DNA of 64,000 nucleotides, from assembly GCA_050247515.1 (NCBI GenBank), contig JBFWUB010000001.1, forward strand, positions 62,001-126,000, given 5' to 3'. The notes below the pieces were generated by a model. The model searched no databases. It was given only the letters and a program-made list of their open reading frames with translations, and was not told where the DNA came from. Below are positions 43,188 through 50,767 of the stretch, piece after piece. Position 1 is the stretch's first letter, and the number at the start of each line of letters is the position of its first letter. Source of the DNA: RAM1 sp050247515. GTDB lineage: Bacteria; Pseudomonadota; Gammaproteobacteria; Burkholderiales; Burkholderiaceae_C. The translations under genes and the position numbers were made by a program.

Positions 43188-45364
43188 ACACCGTTGCAGT
43201 TTCCCGCCGCACTTTCCTGTCCACCGCCGCGGCCGGTGGCCTGGTGGTCAGCTTCCATGTGCCGTTGGCCGGTGTGGCCGTGGCGCAGGGCGCGGCACCC
43301 GAGGTCAACGCCTGGGTGGTGGTGCGACCGGACGACACCGTGGTGATCCGCATCGCCCGCTCTGAAATGGGCCAGGGCACGCTGACCGGCCTGGCCCAGC
43401 TGGTGGCCGAAGAGCTGGAGTGCAACTGGGCCAAGGTCACCACCGAATACCCCACGCCGGGCCAGAACCTGGCACGCAACCGCGCCTGGGGCAATTTCTC
43501 CACCGGCGGCAGCCGCGGCATCCGTGAATCGCACGACTACGTGCGCAAGGGAGGTGCTACGGCCCGCATGATGCTCGTGCAGGCCGCCGCGGACGAATGG
43601 AAAGTGCCGGCCGCCGAATGCCGAGCGGCCAACAGCGTCATCACCCACACGCCCACGGGCCGCACCACCACCTACGGCAAGGTCGCGGCTGCGGCGGGCA
43701 AGCTCACGCCACCCGCCGACGTGAAGCTCAAGGACCCCAAGGACTGGAAGCTGGTGGGCAAGCGGCTGGCCCGGCTGGACACCATCGACAAGGTCACCGG
43801 CAAGCAGATCTACGGCGCCGACCTGGTGCTGCCCGGCATGCTGAACGCCGCGATCAAGGACTGCCCGGTGTTTGGCGGCAAGGTCAAAAGCTTCAACGCC
43901 GCCGCCATCGACAAACGCCCCGGCGTGAAGAAGGTGGTTCGCGTGGGCGACAGCGCCGTGGCCGTGGTGGCCGACACCTGGTGGCGCGCCAAGACCGCGC
44001 TGGACGCGCTGCCCATTGAGTGGGATCTGGGCGAACACGCCAAGGCCTCCAGCGAAGAATTTGCCAAGGTGCTGAAGGCCGCGCTGGACGCACCCGAAGC
44101 CGCCGTGGGCAACCGCAATGGCGATGCGAAAGCGGCGCTGGCGTCGGCCGCGCGCAAGGTGGAGGCGGTGTATTCATACCCGCACCAGAACCACGCGACC
44201 ATGGAGCCGATGAACGCCACTGCGAAATACACACCGGAGCGGTGCGAAGTCTGGACCCCCACGCAAAACGGCGAGGCGGCACTGGCGGCGGCGTCTGAAG
44301 CATCAGGCCTGCCCGCCGCCAAATGCGAGGTCTACAAGCTGCACCTGGGCGGCGGCTTTGGCCGGCGCGGCGCGGTGCACGACTGGGTGCGCCAGGCGGT
44401 GGACATCGCCAAGCAGATGCCCGGCGTGCCGGTCAAGCTGCTGTGGAGCCGCGAGGAGGACATGCTGCACGGCCGCTACCACCCCGTCACGCAATGCAAG
44501 CTCACGGCGGGGCTGGACGCGCAGAACAACATCACGGCGCTGCACATGCGCATTGCGGGCCAGTCCATCCTGGCCGGCGTGTTCCCGCAGAACATCCGCA
44601 ACGGCGTGGACCCGGTGATGTTCCAGGGGCTGAACCCGGGCGGGCCCGAGGCCGCCATCGGCTACAGCTTTCCCAATCTGCTGGTGGACCATGCCATGCG
44701 CAACCCGCATGTGCCGCCGGGCTTCTGGCGCGGCGTGAACCTCAACCAGAACACCATCTACCTGGAATGCTTCCTGGACGAAGTGGCCGCGGCCACCGGC
44801 CAGGACCCGCTGGCACTTCGCCGCAAGCTGATGGACAAGCACCCCAAGCACCTGGCCGTGCTGAACGCCGTGGCCGAGCGCGTGAAATGGGGCACGCCAG
44901 CGCCGGATGTGAACGGGCAGAAGGTGTTTCGCGGCCTGGCGCAGACGCATGGCTTCGGCAGCTACGTGGCGGCCTGCGCCGAGGTGTCTGTCACGGCCGA
45001 AGGCCAACTCACCGTGCACCGCATCGTGGCCGCCACCGACCCGGGCTATGCCGTCAACCCGCAGCAGATCGAGGCGCAGGTGGAAGGCTCGTTCGTCTAC
45101 GGCCTGTCGGCGGCGCTGTTTGGCTCATGCACCGTGAAGGACGGGCGCATCGAGCAGGACAACTTCAGCACCTACCCGGTGATGCAGATGCGCCACATGC
45201 CCAAGGTGGAAACCATCGTGGCGGCCTCGGGCGGCTTCTGGGGCGGCGTGGGCGAGCCCACCATTGCCGTGGCAGCGCCCGCGGTGCTTAACGCGATCTA
45301 CGCCGCCACCGGCCGGCGCATCCGCGACCTGCCGCTGAAGGACCAGAACCTCAAGCGGGCCTGA
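43184..45364 (+). CDS. Molybdopterin-binding subunit of a periplasmic molybdenum hydroxylase (IorB-like)
   Basis: 726 residues with a twin-arginine signal (SRRTFLSTAAAGGLVVSF). Xanthine-oxidase-family large subunit of the isoquinoline 1-oxidoreductase beta type. Typical blocks are RSEMGQGTLTGLAQLVAEEL, LHLGGGFGRRGAVHDWV, GFWRGVNLNQNTIYLECFLDEVA and the catalytic-glutamate region GGFWGGVGEPTIAVAAPAVLNAIY near the C-terminus. There is no FAD subunit gene, so electrons probably go to a cytochrome. The stop overlaps the soxX2 ATG (TGATG). Substrate unknown; N-heterocycles or aldehydes are usual for the family. Confidence 0.92.
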   Translation: MNTVAVSRRTFLSTAAAGGLVVSFHVPLAGVAVAQGAAPEVNAWVVVRPDDTVVIRIARSEMGQGTLTGLAQLVAEELECNWAKVTTEYPTPGQNLARNRAWGNFSTGGSRGIRESHDYVRKGGATARMMLVQAAADEWKVPAAECRAANSVITHTPTGRTTTYGKVAAAAGKLTPPADVKLKDPKDWKLVGKRLARLDTIDKVTGKQIYGADLVLPGMLNAAIKDCPVFGGKVKSFNAAAIDKRPGVKKVVRVGDSAVAVVADTWWRAKTALDALPIEWDLGEHAKASSEEFAKVLKAALDAPEAAVGNRNGDAKAALASAARKVEAVYSYPHQNHATMEPMNATAKYTPERCEVWTPTQNGEAALAAASEASGLPAAKCEVYKLHLGGGFGRRGAVHDWVRQAVDIAKQMPGVPVKLLWSREEDMLHGRYHPVTQCKLTAGLDAQNNITALHMRIAGQSILAGVFPQNIRNGVDPVMFQGLNPGGPEAAIGYSFPNLLVDHAMRNPHVPPGFWRGVNLNQNTIYLECFLDEVAAATGQDPLALRRKLMDKHPKHLAVLNAVAERVKWGTPAPDVNGQKVFRGLAQTHGFGSYVAACAEVSVTAEGQLTVHRIVAATDPGYAVNPQQIEAQVEGSFVYGLSAALFGSCTVKDGRIEQDNFSTYPVMQMRHMPKVETIVAASGGFWGGVGEPTIAVAAPAVLNAIYAATGRRIRDLPLKDQNLKRA

Positions 45365-45825
45365 TGCCCATGCCCCGTGCCGCGCTCGCCCTGCCCCTGC
45401 TGACCCTGCTGACCCTGCTGGGCGCCCTGGCGGCGCCCGCTGCGGCGCAGGTGGTGCCCTGGCGCGCTGCGGGCGACGGCATCACGCAGCCGCTGACCGC
45501 CGTGCCGGGGGACGCCGCCCGCGGCCGCGCCATCGTGGCCAACCGCCAGCAGGGCCTGTGCCTGCTGTGCCACAGCGCACCCATCCCCGAGGAGCGCTTC
45601 CAGGGCAACCTGGCGCCGCCGCTTGACGGCGCGGGCAAACGCCTCAGCCCCGCGCAGCTGCGCCTGCGTATGGCCGATTCGCGCCAGGTCAACCCCGATT
45701 CACTGATGCCGCCCTACCACCACACCGGCGGTCTGGTGCAGGTGGGCCGCACCTTCAGCGGCCAGCCGATCCTGACCGCGCAGCAGGTGGAGGACGTCGT
45801 GGCTTACCTGGTGACGCTGCAATGA
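45364..45825 (+). CDS. soxX: Second SoxX, monohaem cytochrome c
   Basis: 153 residues with an ordinary signal peptide ending in PAAAQ (no lipobox). Haem motif CLLCH (C66, C69, H70) followed by the SoxX block SAPIPEERFQGNLAPPLDGAG and the ligand-bearing DSLMPPYHHTGGLVQVG. It is shorter and clearly different from SoxX of the first locus. The ATG overlaps the hydroxylase stop and its stop overlaps soxY2 by ATGA, so translation of the electron-transfer subunit is coupled to the enzyme. Confidence 0.93.
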   Translation: MPMPRAALALPLLTLLTLLGALAAPAAAQVVPWRAAGDGITQPLTAVPGDAARGRAIVANRQQGLCLLCHSAPIPEERFQGNLAPPLDGAGKRLSPAQLRLRMADSRQVNPDSLMPPYHHTGGLVQVGRTFSGQPILTAQQVEDVVAYLVTLQ

Positions 45826-46295
45826 AAGCGGCAACCACCCGGCCCACACGCCGCCAGGCCCTGGCCACCGGCGCCGCGCTGGCCGGCTGGGTGACGCTGC
45901 GCCCCGCGCTGGCACAGGGCGACGAACTCGCCGCCGCCGTGCGGGAGTTCACCGGCGGCGCGCCGGCGCAAACCGGCCGGGTGCGGCTGGACATCGCGCA
46001 GCTGGTGGACAACGGGAACACGGTGCCGATGGCCGTGTCAGTCGATTCACCCATGACGGCCGCCGACCATGTGGTGGCGATTGCCGTCTTCAATGAACGC
46101 AACCCGCAGCGCGAGGTGGCCCAGTTCACGCTGGGCCCGCGCGCCGGCAAGGCGCAGGTGGCCACCCGCATCCGCCTGGCCACCTCGCAGAAGCTGGCGG
46201 CGGTGGCGAGGATGTCGGATGGCAGCCACTGGCAGCAGACGGTGGACGTGATCGTGACGCTGGCGGCCTGCATAGAAGGCGATGTGGCCCCATGA
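45822..46295 (+). CDS. soxY: Second SoxY-like sulfur carrier with a non-GGCGG C-terminus
   Basis: 157 residues. A twin-arginine-like signal lies at RPTRRQALATGAALAGWVTL, with the usual SoxY core (LVDNGNTVPMAVSVDSPMTAADHVVAIAVFNERNPQREVAQFTLGP). The carrier cysteine is C150, but the tail reads LAACIEGDVAP, so the cysteine is seven residues from the end and lacks the flexible Gly-Gly on both sides. That suggests a different set of partners from canonical SoxY. ATGA overlaps on both sides. Confidence 0.92.
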   Translation: MKAATTRPTRRQALATGAALAGWVTLRPALAQGDELAAAVREFTGGAPAQTGRVRLDIAQLVDNGNTVPMAVSVDSPMTAADHVVAIAVFNERNPQREVAQFTLGPRAGKAQVATRIRLATSQKLAAVARMSDGSHWQQTVDVIVTLAACIEGDVAP

Positions 46296-46615
46296 CGGTT
46301 CGCACGCTCATCAACATGCCCAAAACCGCTCGCCGCGGCGAGCTGGTCGAGATCCGGGTGACCATTGGCCACCCGATGGAAACCGGCTACCGCCCCGGCG
46401 CCGACGGCAAGCGCCTGCCGCGCGACATCATCCAGCGCTTCAGCTGCCGCTACGACGGCGAAACGGTTTTTTCCGCCACGCTGTACCCCGCCATCTCCGC
46501 CAATCCGTACATCGCATTCCACACGCTCGCCACGCAAAGCGGCACGCTCGAATTTCGCTGGGAAGGTGACAACGGTTTTGCCCACACCGAACGCGTGGCG
46601 ATCAGCGTGGCATGA
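46292..46615 (+). CDS. soxZ: Second SoxZ
   Basis: 107 residues, leaderless. The SoxZ pattern TLINMPKTARRGELVEIRVTIGHPMETGYRPGADGK, FSCRYDGETVFSATLYPAISANPYIAF and LEFRWEGDNGFAHTERVAI is clear and distinct from SoxZ of the first locus. It should pair with the preceding SoxY-like protein. It overlaps both neighbours by 4 bp. Confidence 0.94.
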   Translation: MTVRTLINMPKTARRGELVEIRVTIGHPMETGYRPGADGKRLPRDIIQRFSCRYDGETVFSATLYPAISANPYIAFHTLATQSGTLEFRWEGDNGFAHTERVAISVA

Positions 46616-47373
46616 GGCCCTGTCTGGTCCTGGCCCTGGTGCTGGCGGCCCTGCCGGCGCTGGCGCAACCCGCCCGGGATGCCCGCCGCTCAGGCTTTGA
46701 CGACATGCGCCCCGCCACCCAGGCCATGCAGCGCGACGACAGCCAGAACCCCGCGATGCTCTGGGTCGCGGAAGGCGAAGCGCTGTTCCAGCGCCCGATC
46801 GGGCCGCAAAGCAAGGCCTGCATCGCCTGCCACAGCAGCGCCAGCCTGCGCGGCGTGGCGGCACGCTACCCGGCTTTTGATGCGGCGCTGAACCGCCCCG
46901 TGAACCTGTCGCACCGCATCAACCTGTGCCGCCAGCGCCACCAGCAGGCCGGTGCGCTGGCGCCCGAAAGCCAGCCGCTGCTGGCGCTGGAGACCTGGGT
47001 GGCCCACCAGTCGCGCGGCGAGCCGGTGGCACCGCCCGCGGACCCACGCCTGGCGCCCTTTCGCGCGCGGGGCGAGCAGCTGTTTCGCCAGCGCATCGGC
47101 CAGCTCAACCTGTCGTGCGCGCAATGCCACGACGAGCGCGCCGGCCAGCGCCTGGGCGGCAGCGTGATTCCCCAGGGCCATGCCACGGCGTACCCACTGT
47201 ACCGGCTGGAATGGCAGGCCGTGGGCTCGCTGCCGCGGCGGCTGCGCGGCTGCATGACGGGCGTGCGCGCCGAGCCACTGGCGGCGCACAGTGTGGAGAT
47301 GGCCGAGCTGGAGCTGTACCTCGCTGCGCGCGCCATGGGCATGCCGATGGAAACACCGGGCGTGCGGCCCTAA
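46612..47373 (+). CDS. soxA: Second SoxA, di-haem form
   Basis: 253 residues with a signal peptide (MRPCLVLALVLAALPALA). Two haem motifs are present: CIACH (C70, C73, H74) and CAQCH (C169, C172, H173). The cysteine ligand is C214 in RRLRGCMTGVRAEPLAAHSVEMAELELYL, the standard SoxA block. This is the classical di-haem SoxA, unlike the monohaem one at 20525-21337. It is the last gene of the overlapping run; 26 bases later the EVE gene follows on the same strand. Confidence 0.94.
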   Translation: MRPCLVLALVLAALPALAQPARDARRSGFDDMRPATQAMQRDDSQNPAMLWVAEGEALFQRPIGPQSKACIACHSSASLRGVAARYPAFDAALNRPVNLSHRINLCRQRHQQAGALAPESQPLLALETWVAHQSRGEPVAPPADPRLAPFRARGEQLFRQRIGQLNLSCAQCHDERAGQRLGGSVIPQGHATAYPLYRLEWQAVGSLPRRLRGCMTGVRAEPLAAHSVEMAELELYLAARAMGMPMETPGVRP

Positions 47374-47399
47374 AACGCAAGCTCGTGGAAAATCCGGCC

Positions 47400-47867
47400 A
47401 TGACCCAGTACTGGCTGATGAAATCCGAGCCCGACGAGTGCTCGATCGACGACGCGCTGGCCGCGCCGGCTGCCACCGTGCCCTGGACCGGCGTGCGCAA
47501 CTACCAGGCACGCAACTTCATGCGCGACGGCATGAAAGTGGGCGACGGCGTGCTGTTCTACCACTCCAGTTGCGCCGAGCCTGGCATCGCCGGCGTCGCG
47601 CGTGTGGCGTCTGGCACGCGGCCCGACCCCACGCAGTTCGATCCGGCGTCGCCCTACTACGACCCGAAGTCAAAACGCGAGGATCCGCGCTGGCTGCTGC
47701 TGGACGTCCAGGCACTGCGCAAGACCCGGTTGCTCGGGCTGCCGGAGTTGCGCGCCACACCGGCGCTGGCCGGCATGCGGCTGCTGCAGCGGGGCAACCG
47801 GCTGTCGGTCATGCCGGTGGAGCCGGCGCACTGGCAGGTGATTGTGGACGGCTTACTTGGCGGCTGA
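47400..47867 (+). CDS. EVE-domain protein (THYN1-like)
   Basis: 155 residues, all of it one EVE domain: MTQYWLMKSEPDECSIDDA, WTGVRNYQARNFMRDGMKVGDGVLFYHSSC and GIAGVARVAS are signature parts. The fold is related to PUA and YTH and is thought to bind modified bases in nucleic acid. Its function in housekeeping contexts is unknown. It lies directly after soxA2 but has no evident link to sulfur metabolism. Its last 15 bp overlap the end of the convergent gene. Confidence 0.92.
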   Translation: MTQYWLMKSEPDECSIDDALAAPAATVPWTGVRNYQARNFMRDGMKVGDGVLFYHSSCAEPGIAGVARVASGTRPDPTQFDPASPYYDPKSKREDPRWLLLDVQALRKTRLLGLPELRATPALAGMRLLQRGNRLSVMPVEPAHWQVIVDGLLGG

Positions 47868-49547
47868 GCGCGCCCGGGTCCAGTACTCTTCGGTTCGCGC
47901 CACCACCAGGTCCTTGTCGCTGGAGCGGCCTTCGTCCTTGCGGCCGCCCTTGAGGTGGTCCATGTAGCTGCCCAGTGGCCCGTTGACAAACGGGTGCATC
48001 GAGTCCGGCACGCCTTCGTTGAGGTTGTGGAACTTCAGCGTCCCGGCCTTGCGGTGCGCGGCCACCATCGCATCAAATGCGTGGCAGTCCGTCCAGCGGT
48101 ACAACTGGAAAATCTTGTCATGGGTGTAGTAGTCCGTGTGGTCGACGATGAACTTGCGCACCACCGGGTTGCGCAGGTTGTACAGGACGAAACTGCATTC
48201 CGAATACATGTTCTTGCGCGGCATGAAGGCGATGTCGGCGTCCGCCGGCATCAGCGTGGCCAGAAACTCGATCGGCATATCGCGGAAACACACGATGTCC
48301 GCGTCAATGTTCACCAGGATGTCGGCGTCGCTGCGCAGGGCCGCCTCGCGCAGCGCAAAGATGCGGTGGCTCCAGCGCACGGAATCGAGCATGTACTGGT
48401 AGGTTTCACCAAAATGCCCGCGTGCGCCAGGGTTATTTGCATGGCGCTGCTTGAATGCCACCAGATCCTGGGCGTCCTCATGCAGGTCCCGCACAATCAC
48501 GCGATCGCAACCCTCGGGCTTGCAGCCTTCAGCAAATATCCAGAGCTTGGTTTGCTTTGGCCAATGACGGCGGAAAGATTCGATGAATTCGCGCCCGAAA
48601 CGCTCGTAGCCTTCGGCATGAAAGGTCGCTGCAGCGTGGACCACCGGCATTCTGGCTGGCACCGGGATGCCCGTTCCAGCCTGGGCCTGTGGCCGGCTGT
48701 CCGCACCGGCTCCCTGCGTCAATGTGAAGACCTGCGGGCCCTCGTCTGCCGGCCGGTCGCAATCGGCCACCACATCTTCAACATTTTCTTCAGTCACGTC
48801 CACAAACACCAGGTCCGGCCGGGCCAACAGTTCCTGCTCCAGTGCCTCGCCGGACATGCGGAACTTGTCCATGAAGACCCTCGTGTAGGCATGCTGAAGC
48901 CCGGTGACGTCGTCCAGGAAGCCAGGCGTGAAGGCCTCGGGCAGGCAGAAAAATACGTTCACCCCCGCCTTGTCCACGCCACAGAACTTGTAGCCATATT
49001 GCTCGAAAAGATGCCGCCAGGCAGCCACCGACACGCCGAAGTAAAGGCCGCGCTGCGGGTCCAGCCGCCGGCGCGAGAAATCGGCCTCGAACATGACTGT
49101 CAAGGGCTGCGTTCCCAGGAATGCGTTGTACTCACAGCACACCACCGACGGGCGAAAGCCACGCTGCAACATGCGGTAAGCCACGTAGTAGTCGACGCTG
49201 TCGATGTCCAGCGAGAAAAAGTCAGGCGTCGTGTCGCCATAGTCGTCAATGATCCACTGGCAGTTGTCCCAGCCCACTTTCATGAGCGCCAGGGTCAGGC
49301 GCTGCGCAAAGGGCTTGTGGCCCACACGCGCCAGGTAACGCTTGATGTTCTCGGGGTCCACATCAATGCCAAGGCCCGTCCAGCCCCGGCGCAACAGGTA
49401 CATGCTGTTGTTTTCGCCGCCGTCGGACGTGCCGATCTCGATGAAGCGCTGGCGATTGCTCTTGAGCCCGCTGGTCAGAAAGGCAATGATGCCGTCCTCG
49501 CCGTTCTGGCTGAAGATGCTGTACTCGTGGTCGTTGATGCTGGACAT
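47853..49547 (-). CDS. Two-domain protein: FkbM-like methyltransferase-type fold plus glycosyltransferase-like domain
   Basis: 564 residues from the ATG at 49547 (MSSINDHEYSIFSQNGEDGII); the frame continues to 49604 without homology. Residues 1-230 resemble Rossmann proteins of the FkbM type: SQNGEDGIIAFLTSG, RFIEIGTSDGGENNSMYLLRRGWTGLGIDVD and DFFSLDIDSVDYYV. After a variable linker, residues 300-555 look like a GT-A nucleotide-sugar transferase with a DxD-like motif in ADILVNIDADIVCF and the acceptor part HKIFQLYRWTDCHAFDAMVAA. A role in surface polysaccharide or glycan modification is inferred. It stands alone. Confidence 0.75.
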   Translation of the reverse strand: MSSINDHEYSIFSQNGEDGIIAFLTSGLKSNRQRFIEIGTSDGGENNSMYLLRRGWTGLGIDVDPENIKRYLARVGHKPFAQRLTLALMKVGWDNCQWIIDDYGDTTPDFFSLDIDSVDYYVAYRMLQRGFRPSVVCCEYNAFLGTQPLTVMFEADFSRRRLDPQRGLYFGVSVAAWRHLFEQYGYKFCGVDKAGVNVFFCLPEAFTPGFLDDVTGLQHAYTRVFMDKFRMSGEALEQELLARPDLVFVDVTEENVEDVVADCDRPADEGPQVFTLTQGAGADSRPQAQAGTGIPVPARMPVVHAAATFHAEGYERFGREFIESFRRHWPKQTKLWIFAEGCKPEGCDRVIVRDLHEDAQDLVAFKQRHANNPGARGHFGETYQYMLDSVRWSHRIFALREAALRSDADILVNIDADIVCFRDMPIEFLATLMPADADIAFMPRKNMYSECSFVLYNLRNPVVRKFIVDHTDYYTHDKIFQLYRWTDCHAFDAMVAAHRKAGTLKFHNLNEGVPDSMHPFVNGPLGSYMDHLKGGRKDEGRSSDKDLVVARTEEYWTRARSAAK

Positions 49548-49612
49548 GCTCAATATGATATCTGCAGCGTTGCCGCTGAAGACAACTCCCCACGGAACTG
49601 ACATTTCACCCG

Positions 49613-50182
49613 ATGATCGACCTGCTGCGCAGCCACCTCACCGCCCGCCTGGGTGACAACACCAACCAGCTGGATGCGGTGCTGGGCCATTTCCGGCCGG
49701 TGCGCATGGCGCGGGGGGAGCAACTGCTGCGCCAGGGCGAGGTCTGCAACCATGTGTGGTACGTCGCGTCCGGGTGCCTGCAGGTGTATGTGTACGACTC
49801 CAGCTACAACGAGACCACGCGCGACTTCGTGCTGGAAGACAGCTGGTGCTCTGAACTCATCAGTTTCAGCCAGCGGGTGCCAGCTGCGGAGAACATCCGG
49901 GCGATTGAAGACACCGAACTGCTGGCCATCCACCTGTCGGATTTCCAGGCGCTGCTCACCACGGTGCCGCCGTTCGCACACGTCTACCAGCAGATCCTGG
50001 AGGCCTCGCATGCCGGGTCGGTGCAGCGGGTCAATGCCCTGGTGTCGCTCAGCGCGGTGGAGAAAATCCGCTGGGTCGCCACCCACCGGCCGCAGTTGCT
50101 CGCGCGGGTGTCCAGCAAGCTGCTGGCGTCTTATCTGGGCATATCGCAGGAAACCTACAGCCGCCTCAAGGGCAAAGCCTGA
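49613..50182 (+). CDS. Crp/Fnr-family transcriptional regulator
   Basis: 189 residues. A cyclic-nucleotide-binding-like beta barrel occupies 25-115 (GEQLLRQGEVCNHVWYVASGCLQVYVYD). A dimer helix and a short C-terminal HTH_Crp_2 follow (VSSKLLASYLGISQETYSRLKGK). The Arg of a true cAMP site is not evident, and the FNR cysteine cluster is absent, so the effector is unknown. An FNR-type site follows 31 bases after the stop, in front of the membrane protein gene, suggesting a local target. It is divergent from the two-domain gene. Confidence 0.9.
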   Translation: MIDLLRSHLTARLGDNTNQLDAVLGHFRPVRMARGEQLLRQGEVCNHVWYVASGCLQVYVYDSSYNETTRDFVLEDSWCSELISFSQRVPAAENIRAIEDTELLAIHLSDFQALLTTVPPFAHVYQQILEASHAGSVQRVNALVSLSAVEKIRWVATHRPQLLARVSSKLLASYLGISQETYSRLKGKA

Positions 50183-50212
50183 AGCCGGTAGCGGCACCAT
50201 CGCCCGGGCGCA

Positions 50213-50226
50213 TTGACAAATGTCAT
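50213..50226. promoter_or_regulatory. FNR/CRP-type binding site upstream of the membrane protein gene
   Basis: TTGACAAATGTCAT fits the FNR-family pattern TTGAC-N4-GTCAA with one mismatch, and contains the perfect TGACA-AA-TGTCA inverted repeat. A -10-like AACAAT lies at 50250-50255. With a start near 50261 the site would be centred at about -41.5, the class II activator position. TTGACA could alternatively serve as a -35, but no suitable -10 is spaced for that. Confidence 0.5.
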
Positions 50227-50287
50227 TGAGCCCGCGGCGGCAAATTCACAACAATCGCGGCATTCCCTACCTTCCAGGAGCCCGCGA

Positions 50288-50749
50288 ATGATGAATTCAC
50301 CCACAACATCCACCACGCCCGCCGCACCACCCGTTCAGACATGGTTCTGGCTTGCCGCCGGGCTGGGGCTGGCCTGGAATGTTTTTGGCGTGGTGCAGTT
50401 CCTGTCCACGGCTGGTGCGAATGTGGATGCCCTGGTGCGCGGCGGCATGACACAAGCCCAGGCCACGCTGTATGCCGGGCTGCCGGCCTGGATGGGCGCG
50501 GCGTTTGCCGCGGGGGTATTTGGTGGCGTGCTGGGCAGCGCCCTGCTGCTGCTGCGCCGCAGGGCGGCAGTGCCCGTGTTCGCGGCTTCGCTGGTGGCCT
50601 ACGTTGTGCTGTACATCGGCGACATCACGCTGGGCGTGTTTGAGGCCTTTGGCACACCGCAGGTAGTGATCCTGAGCGTGGTGGTATTCATTGCGGCCGC
50701 GCTGCTGTGGCTTGCGCTGCGCATGCGTGCCAGCGCGTGCCTGCGCTGA
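50288..50749 (+). CDS. Four-helix membrane protein of unknown function
   Basis: 153 residues from the ATG at 50288, with a CCAGGAGCC site about 7 bases upstream. Four membrane segments: TWFWLAAGLGLAWNVFGVVQFL, AAFAAGVFGGVLGSALLLLRR, VPVFAASLVAYVVLYIGDITL and VVILSVVVFIAAALLWLALRM. Between the first two lies a conserved-looking GMTQAQATLYAGLPAWM. I do not recognise a characterised family, though similar small proteins occur widely in proteobacteria. It probably depends on the adjacent Crp/Fnr regulator. Confidence 0.82.
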   Translation: MMNSPTTSTTPAAPPVQTWFWLAAGLGLAWNVFGVVQFLSTAGANVDALVRGGMTQAQATLYAGLPAWMGAAFAAGVFGGVLGSALLLLRRRAAVPVFAASLVAYVVLYIGDITLGVFEAFGTPQVVILSVVVFIAAALLWLALRMRASACLR

Positions 50750-50767
50750 CGCGCAGGCGCCGCCCGC

